Both the position numbers and the translations under genes were made by a program. The notes below the pieces were generated by a model. It worked only from the letters and a program-made list of their open reading frames with translations. It was not told the origin of the DNA and did not search any database. Below, piece by piece: positions 1-5,917 of a stretch of 10,080 nt of DNA (its first letter is position 1; the number at the start of each line of letters is the position of its first letter). This DNA comes from Acidobacteriota bacterium (GTDB lineage Bacteria; Acidobacteriota; Terriglobia; Terriglobales; Acidobacteriaceae), in contig QHZV01000215.1 of the NCBI GenBank assembly GCA_003224785.1, positions 6,282-16,361 of the forward strand. The letters run 5' to 3'.

Positions 1-1
1 G

Positions 2-157
2 CTGAGGGATCCTGAGCGCATTGATCGGATGGCACGCGAGTTGGGATTACAATCGCCGCAAGCCGGACAAGTCATGCGAATGGACACGGCGCTGCCGGAG
101 GGTTCGAGTTCGGTGATGGCGAGTTTGACGCCCGTTTCAGTGGTTTCGACGCGCTAG
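2..157 (+). CDS. ftsL: Cell division protein FtsL, C-terminal end (partial)
   Basis: The reading frame is open from the window edge to TAG at 155-157 and gives 51 residues beginning LRDPERIDRMARELGLQSP. This resembles the FtsL C-terminus just after its coiled coil, where a D-P-x-R-I-E/D...A..LGL signature is common, followed by a short variable tail. FtsL is a small bitopic membrane protein that forms the FtsQLB-type complex activating FtsW/FtsI at the septum. The position directly upstream of ftsI is the usual dcw place and supports the call. The membrane segment and start lie outside the window. The assignment rests on the short motif plus synteny, since the tail itself (TALPEGSSSVMASLTPV) is not diagnostic. 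Confidence 0.8.
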   Translation: MRDPERIDRMARELGLQSPQAGQVMRMDTALPEGSSSVMASLTPVSVVSTR

Positions 158-248
158 GCAGCAGAAGGTTTATCGATTTCGCAGCGAATTCCGCAAGCGG
201 CATTTGCTGCACGCTCGAAATGACAAATTTGATTTTGTGTTTTGAGCT

Positions 249-268
249 TGGCGGCTAACCGGCCGCCA
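249..268 (+). promoter_or_regulatory. Hairpin in the ftsL-ftsI leader
   Basis: TGGCGGC (249-255) and GCCGCCA (262-268) form a perfect 7-bp GC-rich stem with a six-base loop, ending 18 bases before the ftsI ATG. No T-run follows, so a strong intrinsic terminator is unlikely; a local RNA structure affecting ftsI translation or mRNA processing is possible. The rest of the 129-base gap (158-286) is AT-richer and shows nothing else I can name. The hairpin lies inside the stretch that would be coding if the upstream TTG at 242 were the ftsI start, which argues weakly against that start. Confidence 0.35.
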
Positions 269-286
269 TATTTATGTGAGAAAAGA

Positions 287-2209
287 ATGTCCGTCACAGG
301 CCGCAATAGCACGAACGTCAGGCTATATCTCCTCGCGTCAATCTTTGTGCTCTGGTGCAGCGCCATCTGCGCCCGCCTGGTCTATCTACAGGTTTTTCGC
401 TATGGCAACTTCGCGCAGCGTGCGCAACATCAGCAACAAAGAACTGAGGAAGTATCTGCCCGGCGCGGGATTATTTACGACCGCGAGGGGCGTGAGTTGG
501 CGATGTCCATCAATGTGGACTCGGTGTTTGCTGTGCCGACGGAGATGCCGAATCCGGCAAGCACCATTTCCCTTGTTGCGCGGATCACGAAGCAGGACCC
601 ACGCGAACTTCTGGCAAAGTGTGAGGCCGCCAAAACTTTCTGCTGGCTGGCACGAAAACCTGATCCCGAAATTTCTGCCCGCATTCGTTCTTTGAATCTG
701 CGTGGAATTTATTTCCAAAAAGAATCGAAGCGGTACTATCCAAAGAGTGAACTGGCGGCGCAGGTGCTCGGTTACGTCGGTATGGACGATGCCGGCCTGA
801 GCGGGATCGAGCGCGAGTACGAAGAGCAACTGCATGGGCGCCCCGGGCAGATGCTCATCTCGGTTGACGCACGGAAAAAATGGTTTGGAAGCGTTGAGAA
901 ACAGCCGGAGCCAGGGCAGAATGTCGTCCTCACCATAGACGAAAAAATCCAATACATTGCGGAACGCGAATTAGAGCAGGCGATGCACGAGACGAAGGCA
1001 GTCGCGGGCACTGTGATCGTCGAAAATCCGCGCACCGGCGAGATTCTGGCATTGGCGAATCGTCCGACGTTCAACCCCAACCTCTCGCGCGAGATTACTC
1101 CGGAGAAGCTGAAGAACCATGCCGTGAGCGACGTGTACGAACCGGGCTCAACTTTCAAACTGGTGACAATCTCAGGAGCATTGGAAGAAAAGGTCACCAA
1201 TCCCAGCGAAGTATTCGATTGCCAGATGGGTTCGATCGTTTACAACGGGATGAGAATTCGTGATAGCCGAGCGCATGGCTTGCTGACGGTTTCGGATGTG
1301 CTGGCCTGGTCAAGCGATGTAGGCTCGATCAAGATCGGCTTGCGACTCGGCGAAGACCGCTTCTACAAATACATCCGCGCATTTGGATTCGGGCAGACTA
1401 CTGGAATCGAGCTGCCGGGCGAAACTCGAGGACTCACGAAGCCGGTCAGCCGGTGGTCGAAAGTCTCCATTGCGGCTATTTCCATGGGCCAGGAAATTGG
1501 CATTACGCCGTTGCAACTAGCAGGATTGATCTCGACGATGGCCAATGACGGCATTTACGTTGCGCCGAGGATTACGGCAGCAACGATTCAGCCGCAGAGT
1601 GCGCCGCAAACTATTGCTTTTCATCCAGTAAACGAGCATCGCATCATCTCATCGCTGACCGCGGCGCAGATGCGGCAGATGATGCAAGGCGTCGTGCTGC
1701 ATGGAACCGGAACAAAAGCTAAGCTGATCGGGTATAGCTCCGCAGGCAAGACGGGCACCGCGCAAAAGGTTGATCCGGCAACCCACGCGTATTCACATAC
1801 AAAATACGTCGCGACCTTTGCCGGCTTCGCGCCGATTAATAATCCCGCGGTGACGATCGCGGTGGTGCTGGATTCAGCTGTAGGGCTGCATCAGGGCGGG
1901 GAGGTGTCGGCACCGGTGTTCACCCGAATTGCGCAGCAGGTGCTCGAGTATTTGCATACGCCGCACGATGTAGAGATTCCCGCGAATAGGCAGGTCTTAC
2001 TCGCGCGTGCAAAGACTCCTGACAAGGATCTGGAAGAGGGATCTCCGGATCATCCCGGAGAGACGATCGACGCGCCGGAGACGGCCTCACCGGAGATTGC
2101 CTCTTCGTCTCCTGGGACTCAGGGCAGACGCCCGTCTCTACACAACCCAAAACGGGCAAGACTCTTCGGCTTCGCTCAAGGCAGGCGCTATTCCCCCCAC
2201 AATCAATAA
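287..2209 (+). CDS. ftsI: FtsI / PBP3, septal peptidoglycan transpeptidase (frame broken before its PASTA domain)
   Basis: Class B penicillin-binding protein that cross-links septal peptidoglycan in the periplasm, in partnership with FtsW. From ATG 287 (preceded by GAGAAAAGA) the protein has a short cytoplasmic tail, one membrane helix (about residues 10-35, LYLLASIFVLWCSAICARLV), a dimerisation domain with RRGIIYDREGRELA, and a transpeptidase domain. The catalytic triad of motifs is visible: SxxK as STFK (Ser288, Lys291), SxN in the variant form SSD (342-344), and KTG in AGKTGTA (Lys488). The catalytic part looks complete to about base 1980. A proline/serine/threonine-rich linker follows, and the frame ends at TAA 2207-2209. 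The PASTA domain expected at the C-terminus is encoded just downstream in the next frame, so the annotated stop is probably not the natural end. A TTG at 242 is in frame but lacks a ribosome site. Confidence 0.93.
   Translation: MSVTGRNSTNVRLYLLASIFVLWCSAICARLVYLQVFRYGNFAQRAQHQQQRTEEVSARRGIIYDREGRELAMSINVDSVFAVPTEMPNPASTISLVARITKQDPRELLAKCEAAKTFCWLARKPDPEISARIRSLNLRGIYFQKESKRYYPKSELAAQVLGYVGMDDAGLSGIEREYEEQLHGRPGQMLISVDARKKWFGSVEKQPEPGQNVVLTIDEKIQYIAERELEQAMHETKAVAGTVIVENPRTGEILALANRPTFNPNLSREITPEKLKNHAVSDVYEPGSTFKLVTISGALEEKVTNPSEVFDCQMGSIVYNGMRIRDSRAHGLLTVSDVLAWSSDVGSIKIGLRLGEDRFYKYIRAFGFGQTTGIELPGETRGLTKPVSRWSKVSIAAISMGQEIGITPLQLAGLISTMANDGIYVAPRITAATIQPQSAPQTIAFHPVNEHRIISSLTAAQMRQMMQGVVLHGTGTKAKLIGYSSAGKTGTAQKVDPATHAYSHTKYVATFAGFAPINNPAVTIAVVLDSAVGLHQGGEVSAPVFTRIAQQVLEYLHTPHDVEIPANRQVLLARAKTPDKDLEEGSPDHPGETIDAPETASPEIASSSPGTQGRRPSLHNPKRARLFGFAQGRRYSPHNQ
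2111..2189 (+). repeat. Probable dispersed repeat inside the ftsI linker
   Basis: This stretch has a different character from the flanking linker. It contains a short palindrome AGACG-CC-CGTCT (2126-2137) followed by TACACAACCCAAAACGGGC and CTTCGGCTTCGCTCAAGG, a type of sequence I associate with intergenic dispersed repeats in acidobacterial genomes. In either frame it encodes low-complexity residues of no recognisable domain. It sits exactly where the ftsI reading frame is lost. Only one copy is present in the window, so the repeat status is recall-based inference; the borders are approximate. Confidence 0.4.
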
Positions 2210-2522
2210 CGCAATCGTGCCGGCTGCAATGCGTGCGCGAGTTCCGGTTCCCGATCAGCAAGCATCAATTCCCACTCCGTCTCAGACGGTTTCGACGTCG
2301 CCATCCGCTGTGACCTCGGGAACCGTTGTCCTGGACGTGGAGCAGGGGGGAATTGTGGTCCCGTCTTTCAGTGGCAAGTCAGTGCGTTCGTCCATTGAGC
2401 TTGCGCAATCGAGTGGTCTCGATTTGGAGGTCGTGGGCAGCGGGGTGGCACAAGACCAGTCGCCGCCAGCCGGGGCGCGGGTTGTGAACGGGACCCGCAT
2501 TAAGGTGCGATTCGGGCGTTAG
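2190..2522 (+). CDS. ftsI: C-terminal PASTA domain of FtsI, out of frame with the main part
   Basis: In the frame +1 relative to the upstream ftsI frame, the sequence is open through a Pro/Ser/Thr linker into a single PASTA domain (about 2340-2519). The domain shows the typical pattern: VPSFSGKSVRSSIELAQSSG, then VVGSGVAQDQSPPAGARV, then a closing strand ending KVRFGR. PASTA domains bind peptidoglycan or help regulate transpeptidases and are common at the C-terminus of FtsI in several phyla. There is no credible independent start; ATG 2229 is in frame but has no ribosome site and would give a cytoplasmic fragment. Removing one C from the CCCCCC run at 2193-2198 would join it to the upstream frame and give one FtsI of about 744 residues. 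It is best read as part of ftsI. Confidence 0.8.
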   Translation: MPPTINNAIVPAAMRARVPVPDQQASIPTPSQTVSTSPSAVTSGTVVLDVEQGGIVVPSFSGKSVRSSIELAQSSGLDLEVVGSGVAQDQSPPAGARVVNGTRIKVRFGR

Positions 2523-2940
2523 ATACTTGCACGGTGCTCGACCGATTGTTTTCTCCGGCGGTAGGCACAGGCGCCCGATAGATAACTTTTCCTCGCAACA
2601 GATGAGTATCGTTTCCTTTGCGCGCACCCATCATGGCACCCATGGTTCCCAGCAAATAGGCGGCAGGGCCCCTTGCGCCCGCGACTGCGATGCCGCCGAA
2701 GCCTGCTCCTATTCCACCTCCGAGCCCTGCCGCAGCCAGACTGTTCGCGCCGTTGCGCTTCTCTACTCGTATTTCGCGAATTGCGCCGCGACGCACGTGC
2801 ATTTCATCCGAGTCCGTAACATGCGAGTGACGATCCAGTTGGCCGCAGACCAGCTCACTGTCGCTTGCCCTCGCGAAAATGCAGGGGAACGTGAATGTCG
2901 TTACTACCGTGATTTGCCAACCTGTAGGTATGTCTTCCAC
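2500..2940 (-). CDS. Exported glycine-zipper protein of unknown function
   Basis: I do not recognise a named family. From GTG 2940 the protein has 146 residues: an N-terminal part with IPTGWQITVV and PCIFARASDSELVCG; a small beta-type segment MHVRRGAIREIRVEKR (48-62); a glycine/alanine-rich zipper (about 68-108, GLGGGIGAGFGG and GTMGAMMGARKG) typical of membrane-associating glycine zippers; then LLRGKVIYRA. The reading frame is open further upstream to base 3018 and encodes LLLSSFLTLFTTAVLA, a convincing signal-peptide core. However, the ATG at 3027-3025 is separated from it by a TGA at 3021-3019, and only CTG 3012 or GTG 2940 remain as starts. It therefore either uses a rare start or has a nonsense change or sequence error. 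It begins just after the GntR gene on the same strand, suggesting one transcript, and its last 23 bases overlap the ftsI 3' end convergently. Confidence 0.65.
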   Translation of the reverse strand: MEDIPTGWQITVVTTFTFPCIFARASDSELVCGQLDRHSHVTDSDEMHVRRGAIREIRVEKRNGANSLAAAGLGGGIGAGFGGIAVAGARGPAAYLLGTMGAMMGARKGNDTHLLRGKVIYRAPVPTAGENNRSSTVQVSNARIAP

Positions 2941-3031
2941 CGACTGACAGTCTCCAACTGGAGACTTCGCAAGAACGGCAGTCGTAAACAGAGTGAGGAA
3001 GGAACTAAGCAGTAATCGTCATCGCATAACT

Positions 3032-3961
3032 TTAATTTATTTGCTGGCGGGTAGAGGCAGGCCCGCGGATGAACTGTTCGTATTCCTGCAGCTCCTGCAG
3101 CGAAGATTCTGCTAGCAGCGGAAAAGCGATAACGCGGGGCTTGCCGTCGAGGCTCTGGGCGGTTAGCGAATCGCAGATGACGGCAGAGGTCTGGCCCAGG
3201 CCGCGCCGCCAGTTGGGCTTCGAAGCGTCGCGCAGAAGCAGGCAATCGGGATGGAAGCCAGCAGCGATCAGCATAGTGCGGGCTGTCTTAAGAAAAGGCA
3301 CCCACCGTGAGGCAATGCCAACTAGGGCAGTTGGGGGTACGGGTAGATATGGAGCAAGCGAGTCCGCGGCCGAGCGCAGCCGTAGGGTCACGAAGTCGCG
3401 ACTCTTCGGTATCAGATCACTCACTGCCTTACTCTTGATGGAGAACACAAGCGGTATTGAGCCTTGGAGGGCGCTGTCCGTACAGCGCTCAGGAGCGCAA
3501 GTCTGCACGGGCAAAGTGACGCATTGGTTCATCTCCACAACGGCAATGCTCGCGAGTTCCTGGTCTGGCTCAATGAGCAGAAACTGATCTGGAGGTTGCA
3601 ACTCAAGCCATTGCCGCATGCGCTCACGGACCACAGCGAGCGGAGTGTCAAGTTTTCGGGCCGCTAGAAAGAAGTCGGCAATCAACTTGTCGATAACCAG
3701 AGTTGGCGCGGAAGTGTGGGATCTCTGCGGCCTCACGTAAACACCGCTGCCCTTGCGGAATTCGACCCAACTGTCGTGCTCCAGCTGCCGATATCCTGCG
3801 CTGACTGTGTTGGGATGGACATGAAAACGCCGGGCCAGTTCACGGGTGCTGGGCAGGCGTTGAGCAGGTTTGAGATCGCCGCTCAGGATACTGAGGACGA
3901 CCTGAGTGACTAATTGCTCGCGAACGCTGATGCTGCTGCCGCGAGAGAGCCAGAGGCGCAT
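3032..3961 (-). CDS. GntR-family transcriptional regulator with a large C-terminal domain
   Basis: The 309-residue protein from ATG 3961 starts MRLWLSRGSSISVREQLVTQ and has an N-terminal winged helix-turn-helix (about 12-77). Hallmarks are SGDLKPAQRLPSTRELARRF, then HVHPNTVSAGYRQLE and GSGVYV. The DNA-binding half resembles YtrA/MocR-type GntR proteins. The remaining 230 residues are too short for the aminotransferase domain of MocR proteins and lack its PLP-binding pattern; I cannot name this domain. An in-frame GTG at 4105 would add 48 residues of non-conserved sequence, so the later ATG is preferred, although its ribosome site is weak. The gene stands opposite to the dcw genes, between ftsI and murE, and probably shares a transcript with the glycine-zipper gene. 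The target is unknown; autoregulation is plausible for the class. Confidence 0.85.
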   Translation of the reverse strand: MRLWLSRGSSISVREQLVTQVVLSILSGDLKPAQRLPSTRELARRFHVHPNTVSAGYRQLEHDSWVEFRKGSGVYVRPQRSHTSAPTLVIDKLIADFFLAARKLDTPLAVVRERMRQWLELQPPDQFLLIEPDQELASIAVVEMNQCVTLPVQTCAPERCTDSALQGSIPLVFSIKSKAVSDLIPKSRDFVTLRLRSAADSLAPYLPVPPTALVGIASRWVPFLKTARTMLIAAGFHPDCLLLRDASKPNWRRGLGQTSAVICDSLTAQSLDGKPRVIAFPLLAESSLQELQEYEQFIRGPASTRQQIN

Positions 3962-4112
3962 GGGTGGATATCTTAATCCAGGAGCCGCTGCGCCCACCAC
4001 GGAGGCAGGCAAAAATCGGTGAATAAGGTGATCGGGCGATCTGACGTCGTAATAAGTTACAAACGCGTCACCTCGGTGGTGCATGCGTCTCAGCCTGTTT
4101 ACCACTTTCTAA
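3962..4112. promoter_or_regulatory. Divergent GntR / murE intergenic region with a candidate operator
   Basis: This 151-base segment lies between the start of the GntR gene and the first readable murE codon. It should hold the promoter of the minus-strand module and perhaps one for murE onwards. It contains GTAATAAGTTAC (4049-4060), an inverted repeat with GTAA/TTAC arms, in the GT...AC style of GntR-family operators. TGACG (4042-4046) and CGTCA (4066-4070) lie around it as a second, slightly off-centre pair. I found no convincing -35/-10 pair on either strand. It does not encode the missing murE N-terminus in any frame I checked. Confidence 0.35.
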
Positions 4113-5504
4113 TACAATCTCACGGGCATCGAATATGACTCTCGCTGGGTGAAGCCAGGGAATGTATTCGTTGCGATGCGGGGCGAATCCAGCGATGGTA
4201 ACCGGTTCGTGGAGCAGGCGATTGCAGCTGGCGCGGTGACGGTGGTCACGGATTCGGACGTAGCACCCCCTAACGTTGCATGGGCAAAAGTGGCACACGG
4301 ACGGCGAGCACTCGCAGCGCTGAGCGCGAATTTCTATGGACGGCCGGCGGAAAAGCTCGCCATCACGGGAATTACGGGGACCAATGGCAAGAGCACGACG
4401 GCGTTTCTGCTGGAATCAATTTTGCAAGCGGCAGGTCGTAAGACAAGTTTGCTTGGAACGATTGAGTACCACGTTGCCGGCAAGGTGCTAGCCGCGCCAC
4501 ATACGACACCAGAGCCACTCGAATTGCAGAGATTGTTTCGCGATGCAGTTGAAAATGGGGCGAGCGAAGTTGCGATGGAGGTGTCGTCGCATGCGTTGGT
4601 GCAGCAGCGAACGTTCGGCATCACTTTTGATGTGGCAGTATTCACGAATTTGACCCGCGACCATCTCGACTATCACGAGACCATGAATGAGTATTTTTCG
4701 GCGAAGCGAATATTGTTTGCTCGCACCCTGGCTGGATGGCCGCGGGTTGCCGTACTGAACACAGATGATGAAAGCGGTCGGCAATTGCTGGACTTCTGTA
4801 AAGAACAAGGCACAAAGGTGATTACGTACAGTACGAGCTTTGATTTGGTGACGCCGCATAAGACGATTGCTGTGAGGTCCCCGCTCATTGGAAGAGTAAA
4901 CGTCTATAACATTCTGGCGGCAAGCGCGGCGGCATGGTCACGAGATTGCAATGCTGAGGCTATCAGAGCGGGAATCGGTGACTTGGCTTGTGTTCCTGGA
5001 CGTTTTGAGCGCGTGGATTGTGGGCAGCCGTTCACAGTTGTGGTGGATTACGCACACACTGATGACGCTCTACGGAACCTGACGTCGCTTGCGCGCGAGT
5101 TTGTGAAGCCGGCGAACGGGCGAGTAATCACCGTATTTGGCTGCGGCGGAGATAGAGACCGGAACAAGCGGCCTTTGATGGGCGAGGCGGCAGGAAAAGG
5201 AAGCGACTTCGTGGTGCTGACGTCGGACAATCCACGGAGCGAAGATCCGCTAGCGATTATTAATGATGCGGTCGTCGGATTGCAGCGCTCGGGCACTAAA
5301 CACAAGATTGAGCCGGATCGCGGTGCGGCGATTCACCTTGCACTTAGCGAAGCCAGACGAGGAGACATCGTGCTTATAGCCGGCAAAGGACACGAGCGGA
5401 TGCAGACTCTGCGTACGGAAACAATTCCCTTTGATGACCGCCACGTCGCCGCGGAGGCCCTGCGCGAGTTGGGATACGAATCCGCAGCGGAGAGCTGGGC
5501 ATGA
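4113..5504 (+). CDS. murE: MurE, UDP-MurNAc-tripeptide synthetase (5' end missing)
   Basis: Cytoplasmic ATP-dependent ligase that adds meso-diaminopimelate to UDP-MurNAc-L-Ala-D-Glu. Homology starts at 4113 (YNLTGIEYDSRWVKPG) immediately after an in-frame TAA at 4110-4112. The DSR motif (4137-4145), which contacts UDP, lies upstream of the first ordinary start, GTG 4149, so that GTG is not the true start. About 20-25 N-terminal residues are missing. Later motifs are present: P-loop ITGTNGKSTT (Lys at 4389), MEVSSHAL, TNLTRDHLDYH, the lysine expected to be carbamylated in FSAKRILF (4704), VDYAHTDDAL, CGGDRDRNKRP, and DNPR (5226-5237), which marks meso-A2pm specificity. Between VITYS and TSFDLVTP (about 4827-4838) about 18-21 residues usual in the family appear absent, in frame. 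The stop overlaps the murF start as ATGA, implying translational coupling. Confidence 0.9.
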   Translation, partial: YNLTGIEYDSRWVKPGNVFVAMRGESSDGNRFVEQAIAAGAVTVVTDSDVAPPNVAWAKVAHGRRALAALSANFYGRPAEKLAITGITGTNGKSTTAFLLESILQAAGRKTSLLGTIEYHVAGKVLAAPHTTPEPLELQRLFRDAVENGASEVAMEVSSHALVQQRTFGITFDVAVFTNLTRDHLDYHETMNEYFSAKRILFARTLAGWPRVAVLNTDDESGRQLLDFCKEQGTKVITYSTSFDLVTPHKTIAVRSPLIGRVNVYNILAASAAAWSRDCNAEAIRAGIGDLACVPGRFERVDCGQPFTVVVDYAHTDDALRNLTSLAREFVKPANGRVITVFGCGGDRDRNKRPLMGEAAGKGSDFVVLTSDNPRSEDPLAIINDAVVGLQRSGTKHKIEPDRGAAIHLALSEARRGDIVLIAGKGHERMQTLRTETIPFDDRHVAAEALRELGYESAAESWA

Positions 5505-5917
5505 AGTTATCACTTAGCCGCATCGCGGAAATCACTGGCTCACAGGCGGACAAGTTTGATCCCAATGCGATTGCGATTGGCTATTCGATTGATTCGCGGA
5601 CGATCCATCCTGGCGAACTTTTTTTCGCGGCCAAGGGCGAAAAAATGGATGGCCACGATTTTGTGGCGCAGGCAATAGAAAAGGGAGCGGTCGGTGCGGT
5701 GGTGGGGAGAGAGCGGTTGTCCTCCGCAGAGTGGCAGGCCAGGACGACCGCCGCCCAACAATCAAAATTAATTGTGGTTGAGGACACGCTGGAAGCGTTG
5801 CAGCTGGTCGCCAAGTCCGTGCGGAATTTGTGGGCGCGTCCATTGCGACGCGTTTTCGCGTGCATAAATCCGAGGGAAATTTCAACAATCATTTCGGCTT
5901 GCCGCTTATTTTGCTGA
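5501..5917 (+). CDS. murF: MurF, N-terminal part (frame lost before the ATP-binding loop)
   Basis: MurF adds D-Ala-D-Ala to UDP-MurNAc-tripeptide, completing the soluble precursor. ATG 5501 overlaps the murE stop by four bases, and GGAGAG (5489-5494) gives a good ribosome site. Residues 1-114 look like the MurF UDP-binding domain: YSIDSRTIHPGELFFAAKG, then DGHDFVAQAIEKGAVGAVVG, then the lead-in LEALQLVAKSVRNLWARP. After about base 5842 the family expects a TGSxGKTTTK P-loop, but none is present; this frame runs into unrelated residues and stops at 5917. The sequence resumes in another frame with IATRFRVHKSEGNFNN, so about 58 bases (a number equal to 1 modulo 3) appear lost. As written the enzyme could not bind ATP. 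Confidence 0.88.
   Translation: MKLSLSRIAEITGSQADKFDPNAIAIGYSIDSRTIHPGELFFAAKGEKMDGHDFVAQAIEKGAVGAVVGRERLSSAEWQARTTAAQQSKLIVVEDTLEALQLVAKSVRNLWARPLRRVFACINPREISTIISACRLFC

Noticed and set aside
242..286. Upstream TTG start for ftsI
   Set aside because: It would add 15 non-conserved residues across a GC-rich hairpin and has no ribosome site; ATG 287 is better placed before the membrane helix.
2527..3015. 162-residue plus-strand open frame opposite the glycine-zipper gene
   Set aside because: Its composition is unnatural (rich in Cys, Arg and His, without domains), whereas the minus strand shows a glycine zipper and a signal peptide.
3069..3587. 172-residue plus-strand open frame opposite the GntR gene
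   Set aside because: The minus strand encodes a clear GntR protein; this frame shows no family resemblance.
5840..5850. Programmed ribosomal frameshift in murF
   Set aside because: A frameshift would not restore the missing P-loop residues, and no slippery sequence is present; DNA is absent rather than misread. The same holds for mraY at about 7165.
5841..5850. Shared CATT(G)CGACG sequence at the murF and mraY junctions as a deletion hotspot
   Set aside because: The match (5841-5850 versus 7163-7171) is short and imperfect and could arise by chance in GC-rich coding DNA.
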